Source: Bettongia penicillata ogilbyi
Lineage: Eukaryota > Chordata > Mammalia > Diprotodontia > Potoroidae
Length of the DNA stretch: 64,000 nt
Assembly: GCA_023548195.1 (NCBI GenBank)
Contig: JAJHZJ010000221.1
Span: 2,462,001 to 2,526,000, forward strand
Reading direction: 5' to 3'
Each line of letters opens with the position of its first letter. The first letter of the stretch is position 1. Shown in pieces: positions 34,691 to 44,364 of the stretch. The position numbers were made by a program, and so were the translations under genes. The notes under the pieces are model-generated. The model did no database searches and was not told the DNA's origin. It saw only the letters and a program-made list of their open reading frames with translations.

Positions 34691-35037
34691 AACTGTTCAC
34701 ATGGTGAGGATTAAGAGCAGAGCCAGTAGTTAAAAGGCAGAGAGAAAGATGGAGTGATAAAAGATCATGACAGCACTCTTCATGGCACAGAATTCATTTT
34801 AGGTTCTTAAAGGCTATTCTTGTTGCACACAAGGTTTAGCATGTTTTACCAAGCTGGAAAAGACATCATAAGGAAATGTCTGTTGCCTGAGTACCAGTTG
34901 AACATTGAATGGGTTAATCACTAGGTGATACATTTTTAGGTATTAACTAAGGCTCAGAGGAATATAACAGACTGGATAGTGAGCCCTGAAAGTTTCTTCA
35001 TTGAACTCAGATCTGCTATACTTGTTTAACTACTCTC

Positions 35038-35038
35038 A

Positions 35039-35117
<79 letters not shown>

Positions 35118-35140
35118 TAGATAGATAGATAGATAGATAG
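35038..35140. repeat. Compound microsatellite (CT)n-(TA)n-(GATA)n
   Basis: About 23 CT units (to about 35,084) pass directly into about 15 TA units and then about 6 GATA units. All three blocks are nearly perfect, so the locus is probably length-polymorphic. Confidence 0.97.
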
Positions 35141-35149
35141 TTATATACA

Positions 35150-35226
35150 TAAGTAAACATTAAGCACCTACTGTGTTCTAGGCACTGTGCTAATGTAATG
35201 AGGGAGACAACTAATATATTCATTCT
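35150..35226 (-). mobile_element. LINE-2 3'-end fragment, minus strand
   Basis: AAACATTAAGCACCTACTGTGT and CTAGGCACTGTGCTAATG form the antisense L2 terminus, directly beside the microsatellite. Confidence 0.75.
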
Positions 35227-35227
35227 C

Positions 35228-35415
35228 ACTCTCTCGTCATGGATCCCTTTGGCAGTCTGTTGAAGCCTGTGGACCTTTCTTAGAATATTTATTTTAAGTT
35301 CAGAAAATATATAGAATTTCACAGGAACCTAGTTGTATTAAGATAAACTTATCAAAATATTAAAAAAAACCCAAATCTACAGCCTCAGATCAAGAATCCA
35401 TGGTTTAGACTGTGA
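35228..35415. mobile_element. hAT-like MITE, second copy
   Basis: CATGGATCCCTTTGGCAGTC, GTTGAAGCCTGTGGACC and the 3' part CAAAATATTAAAAAAAACCC match the element at 1,515-1,735. The left terminus is missing. Confidence 0.6.
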
Positions 35416-35504
35416 TTGGAACAAAAAAAAAATCCACATTTTTTCTACTTGTGACAAGATTCCAAGGGAGATGGCAAAACAAGATTGAAAGAACCAAAAG
35501 ATCA

Positions 35505-35705
35505 TAAATTTAGAGTTGAAAAGTATTAGAAAAGCATTAGGTTAATGCTTAGAAAGCATTTAGATTAACATTTTCTTTTTATAGATAGGAAACTGACTCC
35601 AAGTGACTTGCCCAAGCATACAGAGGTAAATTGGCATAACAGAGATTTGAATTAAATTCTTCTGACTTAAAAGCTGGCACTCTTTCCATTACACTATACA
35701 ACTGA
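35505..35705 (-). mobile_element. MIR-type SINE, minus strand
   Basis: ATAAATTTAGAGTTGAAAAG, ATAGATAGGAAACTGACTCC, AAGTGACTTGCCCAAGC and CACTCTTTCCATTACAC follow the antisense MIR order. Confidence 0.7.
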
Positions 35706-35719
35706 AAGGGAGCCAAACT

Positions 35720-36684
35720 CTTTTTGATGACCCCTGACAACAACCACCCTCCTTACAGATAACAATAGAAACATCATAAAGAAGCAAAATATTGTTTCTC
35801 AGATGAAAAGTACATTTTGACAAAGAAGCCCTTAGCACACTGAAGAACTCTAATGACGTAAGGAAATATTATGGAGTAAGGGAAGTTGTAGACAAAGCAC
35901 CAGAAGAAATATTGAACAAGAATCCAGAAGCATTAGCAACAACAAAAGACATCCCCAGAGACTCTCAGATGGATAACACACATACCACATGAATTAAAGG
36001 AAAGAGTAAAGTCAGATTCAAAAATCATGAAAGGAATTTATAGAAATAGTGAATGGAATAAAATTTAAAGAACAGAATTTATAGAAATAGTGAGTGGAAT
36101 AGAATGTTTCTGAGGAAGTCTTGATAGGAAATGGTGGCAATTCTCACCCACAGTGAAATGAAAATAAAGAATTTGAAAATATTTAAAAATAGAATTAGAA
36201 GATTAGAGGTTGGAATGACAGATAATGTAGTTGTATTAGAAAAGCCTAGAAAATTGAGGTATACTAGAAAAAATTTGAAAGTAATGAAGGTAGAAGTTGC
36301 TCATTTGGAAGAGACAACCTCAGAATTATTGATACCCTTGAAAACACTGAGTTAGAAAATAATCTGTTATATTTTAAGATATGTTTTTGAGAAAATTTCC
36401 TATGATTATAGGAAAGAAGCAGTGCTATCACTGGAATCTATAAAAATGCATCAAGGAGATAGTAAAAAAAACCCTAAACTCATCTATATACATCATTATC
36501 ATAGTTCAAAACTACAGTGATGAGGACAAAAAATCTTTGAAGGCTCCAAATGAAGACATTATGAATTTTAGCCATTTCTCAAAAAGATTCTTCCCTGTAC
36601 CCAGAAATAGTTGGAATATAGGTGTTCGGATATTGTGACTTGCTAAATCCAAGCAGTCAATTTGAAATGATAAAGTTGACTTTG
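35720..36684 (+). other. A-rich unclassified sequence, possibly an old L1 ORF1 region
   Basis: A-rich + strand with a 74-codon frame (36,131-36,355) rich in K, E, L and R. This is coiled-coil-like and would fit decayed L1 ORF1. No diagnostic RRM or C-terminal motif was recognised, so it stays tentative. Confidence 0.3.
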
Positions 36685-36697
36685 AAAAACCAAAAGG
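36685..36697 (+). repeat. Target-site duplication, 5' copy (HAL1)
   Basis: AAAAACCAAAAGG, identical to 39,551-39,563 on the other side of the HAL1. The identity suggests a fairly recent insertion. Confidence 0.9.
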
Positions 36698-37140
36698 AGG
36701 GGTGGAGTCAAGATGGCGGAGTAGAAAGACTCACGTATGCTAGCTCCGAACCCACAGCCATGGATTTAATGTAAGAAGAGCTCCCCACAAGTTCTGGATC
36801 ACTGCAGGGTGTGCAGAAACACAGTGGAAGAGATTTCCGTTCCAGAGAGCCCTGGAGAGCGGTCCCCAGGGTCTGTTGCGCCTGGGAAAGCAGAATCCAC
36901 CCCTGAAATGGCCTGGCCATGGCCCCAGAGGAGCAGATCTGAGCAGGCTTCAGGGACGGAGTCTCCAGCGGCCGGGAAAGTCCCTCCGCCCACAGACACT
37001 CCAGGTCAGTGAGAGAGACGTCTGGGCTGGCTGAGAGGGGAGCGGGGTGTCTCCGTGACTCAGGCCCCCTTGGGAGGCAGAGGCAGGGGCAGCGGCAGCA
37101 GCTGTGGCAGCCCAGGACTCCCCAAGCAGGCAGGATCTTC

Positions 37141-37278
37141 ATTACTGAAAGTCTCTGCATAAACCACCTGAAGGAGCTGAGACTGGGAGGTGGGCCTGCC
37201 CCCACCAACTCCATTACTGAAGGTCTCTGCATAAAGCCCCTGAGGGAACTGAGCCCGGGAGGCTGCCCTGCCCCCACC
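37141..37278 (+). repeat. Tandem duplication of about 72 bp in the HAL1 5' UTR
   Basis: ATTACTGAAAGTCTCTGCAT at 37,141 recurs as ATTACTGAAGGTCTCTGCAT at 37,213, and the following CTGAAGGAGCTGAG.CTGGGAGG aligns with CTGAGGGAACTGAGCCCGGGAGG. The second HAL1 has only one such unit (near 50,010-50,060). Confidence 0.8.
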
Positions 37279-37422
37279 TGAGCAACAGAACTTAAGCTCA
37301 CATTGAATAGCAGCCATGCCTGCCGCGGAAAGCCCATTTGAATCTCAGACCCCAAACACTAGTTGGGCGGATCTAGGCGGGGGTGGACAGGAATCTCAGA
37401 AGTCAAGTAACTGGCTGGGAAA

Positions 37423-38504
37423 ATGCCCAGAAAAGGGAAGAAAAATAAGACTATAGAGAGTTTCTTTGAGCAGGTGCAAATGTTCCCACCTTTCAATTCT
37501 GATGACAGGAAATATTCTTACCATCAGGGAAAGATGTGGAGGGCAGGGCCTCTGTATCCCAGACATTTATGGGGGATGTTGGGTGGGCTCAGGCCATGGA
37601 AGAGCTCAAAAAGGATTTTGAAAATCAAGTTAGACAGGTGGAGGAAAAACTGGGAAGAGAAATGAGAGAGATGCAAGAAAAGTATGAAAAACAGGTCAAT
37701 ACCTTGGTAAAGGAGACCCAAAGAAATGCTGAAGAAAATAACACCTTGAAAAATAGGCTCACTCAATTGGCAAAAGAACTTCAAAAAGCCAATGAGGAGA
37801 AGAATGCTTTCAAAAGCAGAATTAGCCACATGGAAAAAGAGGTTCAAAAGCTCACTGAAGAGAATAGTTCTTTCAAAATTAGAATGGAACAGATGGAGTC
37901 TAGTGACTTTCTGAGAAACCAAGAAATCACCAAACAAAACCAAAAGAATGAAAAAATGGAAGAGAAGGTGAAATATCTCATTGGAAAAACAACTGACCTG
38001 GAAAAGAGATCCAGGAGAGACAATTTAAAAATTATGGGACTACCTGAAACTCATGATCAAAAAAAGAGCCTAGACATCATCTTTCATGAAATTATCAAGG
38101 AAAACTGCCCTGACATTCTAGAACCAGAGGGCAAAATAAGTATTGAAGGAATCCATCGATCACCACCTGAAAGAGATCCAAAAAGAGAAACTCCTAGGAA
38201 CATTGTGGCCAAATTCCAGAACTCCCAGCTCAAGGAAAAAATCTTGCAAGCAGCTAGAAAGAAACAATTCCAGTACTGTGGAAATACAATCAGGATAACT
38301 CAAGATCTAGCAGCTTCTACATTAAGGGATCGAAGGGCATGGAATAGGATATTCCAGAAGTCAAAGGAACTAGGACTCAAACCAAGAATCACCTACCCAG
38401 CAAAACTGAGTATAATACTTCAGGGGAAAATATGGTGTTTCAGTGAAGAGGACTTTCAAGCATTCTTGATGAAAAGAAAATTTGACTTTCAAACACAAGA
38501 ATGA
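37423..38504 (+). pseudogene. HAL1 ORF1 (L1 ORF1p-like RNA-binding protein), one frameshift
   Basis: The protein starts MPRKGKKNKTIES at 37,423. Near 37,530 the frame shifts, and a 322-codon frame (37,536-38,504) then runs to the stop. It has a long heptad coiled coil (residues about 20-155 of that frame, rich in E, K, Q), an RRM-like domain starting NLKIMGLPE (163-171), and a C-terminal domain with RITYPAKLS (284-292). L1 ORF1p forms trimers that coat L1 RNA and chaperone it. The second copy keeps the same start in frame as far as QAMEEL, which shows that the shift here is a mutation. An internal ATG start is possible, so most of the protein could still be made. Confidence 0.85.
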
Positions 38505-38639
38505 GAAGAAGCATGAAAAAGTAAACAGCAAAGAGAAGTCATAAGGGACTTAGCAAAGGTGAACTGTTTACATTCCTACATGGAAAGACAATATTTGTAA
38601 CTCTTAAAACTTTTCAGTATCTGGGTAGTTGATGGGATC

Positions 38640-38715
38640 ACACACACACATACACACACACACATGTACATGCGTGCACGCACACACACACATACACACA
38701 TGCACATACATACAG
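38640..38715 (+). repeat. (CA)n microsatellite inside the HAL1 3' UTR
   Basis: Interrupted CA/CATA repeats directly after GATGGGATCA. The second HAL1 has a GT-rich counterpart at 48,515-48,572, so this tract belongs to the element. Confidence 0.9.
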
Positions 38716-39550
38716 AGACAGAGAGCACAGATTGAATTGAATAGGATGGGACCATATCTGAAAAGAATTTAAGGTAAATGGTGAGAGAGAAAGGTAGGGG
38801 GAGGAAAGAGGGTGAAATGGAATGGGTTAAATTATATGTCATTTAAGAGGCAAGCAGGAGACTCTTTAGTGGAGGGAAAAAGAGGAGAGCTGAGGAAAAA
38901 AACCCACGAAGTTTACCCTTATCACATTTGACTAAAGGAAGGAATAAAATGCACACTCATTTTGGTATGAAAGCCTCTCTTACAGTATAGGAAAGTGGGG
39001 GAGAAGGACATAAGCAAGGGGGGGATGATGGAAGGGAGGGCAATGGGAGGAGGGAGCAATTTGAAGTCAACACTCTTGGGGAGGGACAGGATCAAAAGAC
39101 AGAAGAGAAACAATGGAGAGCAGGATAGGATGGAGGGAAATATAGTTAGTCTTACACAACACGACTATTGTGGAAGTCATTTGCAAAACTACACGGATAT
39201 GGCCTATATTGAATTGCCTGCCTTCCCAAAGGGAATGGGTGGGGAAGGAGGGATGGGGAGAATTTGGAACTCAAAGTTTTAGAAACAACTGTTGAGTATT
39301 GTTCTTGCTACTAGGAAATAAGACATACAGTTAATGAGGAACAGAAAGTCATCTGGCCCTACAGGACAAAAGAGAAGATGGGGACAAGAGAAGGGAGGGA
39401 TGACAGAAGAGAGGGCAGATTGGAGATAGGGAAAATTAGATTGCTCGGTGTATTGGGGTGAGGGGAGGGGATAAAAGGAGAGAAAATTTGGAACCCAAAA
39501 TTTTGTGAAAATGAATGTAAAAGTTAAATCAATTTTTATAAAAAAAAAAT

Positions 39551-39563
39551 AAAAACCAAAAGG
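39551..39563 (+). repeat. Target-site duplication, 3' copy (HAL1)
   Basis: AAAAACCAAAAGG directly follows the A-rich tail and equals the 5' copy at 36,685. Confidence 0.9.
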
Positions 39564-39755
39564 CAACCAAAAGGATGTATGGAGGCAGATTCCATACCTC
39601 CAAGGAACTGTAAAATATACTTGAACAGTAACCTAGAAAGTTAGAGATTTAGAATAGTAGATCCTTTTTGGTTGTGATTTGTCCAGCACAGTCCCTATTT
39701 AGGTTTTTTATTAAGCATAAAAGCATACAGATTTTTCCTTAATATAGAAGAAAGA

Positions 39756-40030
39756 GAAAGGTAGTGTAAAGTGCTAGATAATCTGGCGTCTGAGTTAGGA
39801 AGATCTGGTTTCAGCTTATACCTCTGATCCCTCCTGGCTTTGTGGCAGAATAAATTGCCCTGGACCCTAGTGCTCTCAAGCCATGCTGCCTTACTAGTAG
39901 TGAAGGGAACCTTTATCTTTCTTCCATCACTTACTTGTTGTGTGACTTTGGGCAAGTCATTTCATCTCCATAAATTTCAGGTTATGTCATGTGTCAAGTA
40001 AGGAGAATAATACTTGCCTTCTAGCAATTT
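39756..40030 (+). mobile_element. MIR/THER1-type SINE with internal extra sequence, plus strand
   Basis: GTCTGAGTTAGGAAGATCTGG (tRNA-like part) is separated by about 80 bp of extra sequence from the CORE TGTTGTGTGACTTTGGGCAAG. TAATACTTGCCTTCTAGCAA follows. Confidence 0.6.
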
Positions 40031-40099
40031 GCAATTCTATTGCAAAGTCAAGACATGAATGCAAATCTCTGTAATTAGATATTTCAGAACATTTCAGGT

Positions 40100-40350
40100 G
40101 AGTTGATGTGGACCTTATGAGTGTTAAATGAGTTCAGAGATGAAAGAAATCATTGTGAGTTGGATTGATCATTGAAGATGTTATGGAAGAAGAAGATTCT
40201 GAGCTGAATTTTGAAGAATGGGTTGAAATTAGAAAGATCAACTTGGGGGAGGACATTTTTGTAGGGGTCATAGTATCAGCAAAGACATAGGGATGTATTA
40301 CATGAGTTTGAGTGAGATAATGAATATAGTAGCCTGAAACAAGGCATCGC
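40100..40350 (-). mobile_element. LINE-2 fragment, minus strand
   Basis: GAGCTGAATTTTGAAGAATGG and AGCAAAGACATAGGGATG correspond to the antisense L2 region 'ctgagtcttgaaggaag ... gcaaaggcacgga'. AGTAGCCTGAAACAAGG follows. Confidence 0.5.
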
Positions 40351-40747
40351 CTTTATTTCTTATGTGAGATGTGATTTACAGGTCTAAGACTGATCAAAAT
40401 CAGGATCAATTCTTCCTTTGAATTCAGTTGCACTTGATATTTTCCTGCTTCTTTCATTCAGTTTTGGACATCTTTGACTCTTTCTCGTCTTTGACTCTCT
40501 TTCTCATCTCTTGTTCCTTCCTAATTTGACACTTTCTCAGCCAGGAAAAGTGTAATGCCTAGTTTGCCATCATTCCTGTAATGGGGATGTTAGGGAAAAA
40601 GAGGTAACTCCACAAAGAGAAATAATCCCTAAACTTCTGAAGTTATCTTCCAAATTGTCAACTATTTTGTTTTAGAAGATAGCTGCTTTGGCACAGTAAG
40701 AGTCTATTGCCTCATGTTTCTTTTCAGCTGTCAATTTATTGGACAGG

Positions 40748-41185
40748 TGTTAGGACTCCCGGGCAAAAGCCTACCTTGTCCTCCACCTGGTCTTCGTGCG
40801 CAATGGCGCGTCTCGTACCAAGACGCGATCTCCCTCTCATAGAACACACCGAGGCAGCAGCATAGCAGGATACAGACTTTATTCTTGTTACATCTTGCCC
40901 ATCCAGCCAGACCCCTTAAGTTGCCCTGAATATTTATATCCTCCCAGGGGCTGTCCCTGGTAGAAATCTGCTCAGCAACAAGTCCTTGCCTTTTACAATG
41001 TATCAGAGTACATACGTAAATTGTAATCTTTGTTCTAGTTCCCTGTTCTCTGTTACATCCTGGTTCGGCCTCTTTCTTGCGAACATAAGGAAATTATGTT
41101 CTGTTCGCACATGGTTATCAGCATGGTAAAGTACAAGTAGGTTATGTGCTGTTTTTGGTCAAGCTGACCTAGCTATTTCCTAACA
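40748..41185 (-). mobile_element. 3' LTR of the endogenous retrovirus
   Basis: 438 bp, with TGTTAGGA...TCCTAACA inverted ends. On the minus strand a TATAAATA box lies at 40,932-40,939 and AATAAA at 40,878-40,883, only about 50 bp apart, so R must be short. The left end is preceded by GGACAG; with the 5' side lost, no target duplication can be checked. Confidence 0.88.
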
Positions 41186-41200
41186 ACTCCCTTTTCTTGT
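41186..41200 (-). promoter_or_regulatory. Polypurine tract of the endogenous retrovirus
   Basis: Minus-strand ACAAGAAAAGGGAGT directly abuts the LTR boundary, the standard position of the plus-strand DNA primer in retroviruses. Confidence 0.85.
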
Positions 41201-41322
41201 TTTGTGGGGACCGCATTCGGGAAGAAGGCCCCATAGATAATCTACGTCAAGGGGGAACATCATGGCTGAATAGTTTAGCTCACGTACTCCTGCACCAAGA
41301 CGATAGTTGTCATCTGTGCCTT

Positions 41323-41913
41323 CTATCCCAATTCAGGATGTTTTCTGTTAACATTCAGGAGTGGAGGTAGCTGAGAAAAAGATTGTATAAGTAAACGTCT
41401 TAGGGTAGTAATGATGCAAGAAAAGATGCACGGGAAAAGGAGGATACACAGCATGAGCAAACCAGCCCATATACCCAATGTCTTTAGCCAAGCAGAATGG
41501 CCTAAATTTGAGATCCAATCAAATATATTATTAGCTGCCGAATCAGGGATCATAAAATTATTTGCTAAAGATGCAATTTCGGCTGCCAATTGAGCTAGTT
41601 CTTCTATCTGACTCGTGATGTTGTGAGCGAGTAAAGCTCCTTGTAGCTGAGCAGAGATCTTCTCCCACTCTGCAGGGAAGTGTGAGCCAGAGATGTTTAC
41701 AAGTAATGGGGTTACACATAATGGACGATATTTATAGTGGCAGGGTTGTTTTTCCAATTGTTCCTGCAAAGCTAACTCATTGCGTATCATAAGCGTTACT
41801 TGGGACAACGCCGAGATTTCTTGTTGTATTTCTGAATCTATCATGGTCTGCTTTTCCCAAGCTTTTGTTGTGGCCTGCATAAAGGCCAGCAATTCAGTGG
41901 CTAAGTACCCCAA
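41323..41913 (-). pseudogene. env: Retroviral env transmembrane-subunit fragment (196 codons)
   Basis: The frame holds a long heptad-like helix (about 1-55), a CHYKYRPLC loop with a CX7C spacing (58-66), a further helix (90-120), a tryptophan-containing segment and a hydrophobic membrane span (about 146-169) followed by a short basic tail. This is the layout of a betaretroviral TM protein. The fusion-peptide-like hydrophobic stretch lies upstream and is separated from this frame by an in-frame stop near 41,940. The surface subunit is missing. The remaining frame has no stop over its 196 codons. Confidence 0.82.
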
Positions 41914-42000
41914 TTGATCCTGTAACTGTTGTATCTGAAATTATTGGAACGCACTTATTATCAAGGCAGCTATTCCAAAAATAAAATCAGGGTCCTTAGG

Positions 42001-42579
42001 TCAATTGGTGTTTTGTACAGTGTCATCTGCATTCTGGACCGGTACTTCACTCTCCTCAGTCTCCTGCTCTGGTTGCGTCGTGCTCGAGCAGTCTTCTTTA
42101 ACGGGGTGTATGTTTCTCCTGGGGACCCACTCTTCTTGGCCATTATCTGAAATGATAAGAACATATCCCGGTCCCCATGCTTTTATCATCCCTGGGCCTT
42201 TCCAGGTATTGTCATGGGACTTCCACATAACTTTAGTCATGTCTCTTTTATTATCCTTTGTGTATTCCTTGTTTTTAGGAAGTGAGTTTGTATGCATGTG
42301 CCAAAATTTTAATGCAGGTGTTAAATGAGAAGAAGAAAATTGAAGGTAGTTATAAGTAAACACAGCTTTGTCTACCATGCATTGTGTCAAGCATCCTTTA
42401 GGCCTACCCCATATACCTCCCTTTTCTTGTTTTATGAGGAGGGTCTTTAGGGTTCTGTTAGCCCGTTCAACAATAGCTTGACCAGTGACCAGTAGGATTA
42501 CAAGGAATACCAATAACATGAGTGATATGAAATTCGGTACAAAAGTCTCGAAATCCCTTAGAGGTATAGGAGGGTCCAT
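42001..42579 (-). pseudogene. pol: Integrase C-terminal part, frameshifted
   Basis: From about residue 33 it carries GQAIVERANRTLK, which holds the catalytic glutamate of the DD35E triad, then the C-terminal DNA-binding domain (GPGMIKAWGPGYVLIISD, WVPRRNIHP). It ends at a stop next to the env TM remnant. It is in a different frame from the preceding integrase piece; the shift is near 42,480. Confidence 0.85.
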
Positions 42580-42745
42580 TATCAGTTTTTATTGTATGAG
42601 GGATGCCTAAGGAGGTGAAGCAATGGAGTAAATGGTTAATAACATGTTTGAGTGCTTCTCCTTGTTGAAGGGTGACAGCAAGGAAACTAGAATGTGTGTC
42701 AATTGTGACATGGAGGCACTGTGATTTCCAATGAGTGACGTCCAT
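42467..42745 (-). pseudogene. pol: Integrase catalytic core, N-terminal part
   Basis: MDVTH carries the first catalytic aspartate and TIKTDNGPSYTS the second. CNPTG leads to the frameshift that separates the core from its glutamate. In the original order the second aspartate and the glutamate would be 35 residues apart, the retroviral spacing. Confidence 0.87.
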
Positions 42746-42779
42746 TTGCCATATATCGTTGGATCTATCCCCTTTTGGG

Positions 42780-43652
42780 TTATAAGCAGAAGTGGGTTTG
42801 TGGGGTAAAAAGGGGAATACATTTAAGACATCTTTTTACAATATCCGCAGCTTGTTGTTTAGTAATGTTATACATTCTACGTAATGATCTAGCAGATAAG
42901 TGGAAGGTATTGTGGGCTGCAACAGCAGCATTCACATCAGTAAGGAAATTACACTCATAAAGAGCTGAATCAACAATCTTGTTACCTTCAAAAATAGGGC
43001 CATGTCCATCAGTATGAGACCTGACATGCATGATATAAATAGGATGCGATAGGGAGGCAAGGGGTTCTTGGGTTTGTAGGAGTAAGGTAGATATAATGGT
43101 ATGACGTATGTCAAGAACAGTGAAAGGTAACTGTTTAATCACAAGGTAAGCATATTGACTATCTGTTATAATGTTAAAAGGGGGGGTGACATATTGTAGC
43201 ACATGTAATATAGCGTAAAGCTCGTTCTTCTGGGTAGACGAGTAAGGAGTGGGTATAACCTGCAGTTTGCTGATGGAGGGGATATAAATGCTAGCTTTCA
43301 TGTTTTTCATAGCGTCCGTGTAAACGTTAGGCCCGTCCACTGGGTGGGTACTGATCACTGGAGAGGGCACAGCAAGCAGTAATTGCGTGAAAAGGTACAC
43401 TAGTTTGGGTAGAGGGGGCGTACTTAAGGTACAAAAGGGCACTATATCTTCCCATTGTCGTTCTTCCACTAAGTAGTGGAGGGTTCCTGGTTCTAAGGAA
43501 AGACAGAGTTGGGGAGGCTTATCTGTAAGCTGAATGCCTCGGTAGATTGCGTCTGTCAAGAACCTGTGTAAAACTTGAAACTTGTTAGTCAGTATTCTCG
43601 TTAATTTTTGGGGATACAGCCATTCTATCACTCCATGACTTTGAAAGAACAC
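42780..43652 (-). pseudogene. pol: RT connection, RNase H and integrase zinc finger (290 codons)
   Basis: The RNase H catalytic set is visible: D113 in VYTDAM, E144 in NELYAIL, D164 in IITDSQYA and D228 in KIVDSAL. The integrase HHCC zinc finger follows: H247, H251, C275, C278. The first about 90 residues belong to the RT connection region. Overlap with the next frame at 43,585-43,652 marks another frameshift. Confidence 0.87.
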
Positions 43653-44130
43653 CCCAAAAAAACGGTCTGTCTTTTAGTACGGTGAACTTGAGATTTTCAT
43701 TTTTTTTATATCTTACAGTTTTGTGTGTGAGATTGGACGTAATTATGGATAGAGTGCTTTTTGCTTGTGAGGTCCAGCTTCTGGGAGAGTTTAGGGGGTC
43801 TGGACCTTTCAGAATATCATATGATGGAGCCATCAATGATGGAGGGATAGGAGTTGTGCTTCTGAGCCACTGTATACTTCCGATTAACTTTTGGAAGTCA
43901 TTTAAGGTCTTACAGGAGTCTAAATCGATTTTGGGGGCCTGTTTAGTAACAAACCCTTCATTCAATATATGTCCCAGGTAATGATATGCGGGTGTGGTCT
44001 GTATCTTTTCGGGCACTACTAGCAGACCGTGGGCTGCTAACTGCTCGGTGACAAGGGTTAGAAGAGAAGGCAGATTATGGGGCCGCACTGTATCTGGAGA
44101 AGAGAAAGCCTTCCAAAAAATGAGCCTCAT
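43585..44130 (-). pseudogene. pol: Reverse transcriptase C-terminal part
   Basis: The peptide contains AAHGLLVVPEKIQ, YHYLGHIL and LNDFQKLIGSIQWLR. These are the primer-grip and thumb regions that follow the YxDD box in betaretroviral RT. The provirus ends just before that box, near 44,115. The first residues of the frame are probably flanking sequence. Confidence 0.85.
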
Positions 44131-44364
44131 GGACCTCAGGGGTGTTTGCAGCAGTTAGACTTTTAGTATAGTCATAATTCCCTTCTCTAAAGTTTATAAG
44201 CAGTCTGGAGGACCATTTATTGAGGTTGGTATAGAGAGATTTTACCTTACTTGTTAGGGTAAACTAAGATGGCCTTTGGAAATCTTTTTTAATTCTTGGA
44301 TTCTGAGAAAATTACCTTCCTCCTAGATCATTGTCTGATTCTGCTTATCACTAGCATAACTTGC

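Larger units (their letters stand above)
36698..39550 (+). mobile_element. Complete HAL1 (half-L1) retrotransposon, plus strand
   Basis: It starts GAGGGGTGGAGTCAAGATGG (an L1-type 5' end), has a GC-rich 5' UTR of about 0.7 kb, one ORF1, a CA-rich 3' UTR and an A-rich end. There is no ORF2: ORF1 is followed directly by the 3' UTR. The perfect 13-bp direct repeat AAAAACCAAAAGG at 36,685-36,697 and 39,551-39,563 shows a single insertion of 2,853 bp. HAL1 elements are known L1 derivatives that lost ORF2 and depend on L1 machinery in trans. Confidence 0.93.
40748..44115 (-). mobile_element. Betaretrovirus-like endogenous retrovirus, 5'-truncated and env-deleted, minus strand
   Basis: In transcription order (high to low coordinate) it holds the C-terminal half of reverse transcriptase, RNase H, integrase, a fragment of the env transmembrane subunit, a polypurine tract and the 3' LTR. 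gag, protease, the N-terminal RT with its YxDD box, the 5' LTR and the env surface subunit are absent. Coding is broken into at least five frames. The integrase and TM features point to the betaretrovirus/ERV-K group. The element cannot replicate. Confidence 0.9.

Noticed and set aside
36708..37355. 215-codon antisense frame as an established gene
   Set aside because: GC-rich 5' UTR sequence readily gives long frames. It is kept as a finding but not annotated as coding.
37524..37943. 139-codon minus-strand frame inside HAL1 ORF1
   Set aside because: Antisense of the lysine- and glutamate-rich coiled coil, which gives F/L/S-rich open frames by composition.
42005..42328. 107-codon plus-strand frame opposite integrase
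   Set aside because: It is the antisense of the retroviral integrase C-terminal region, with no independent support.
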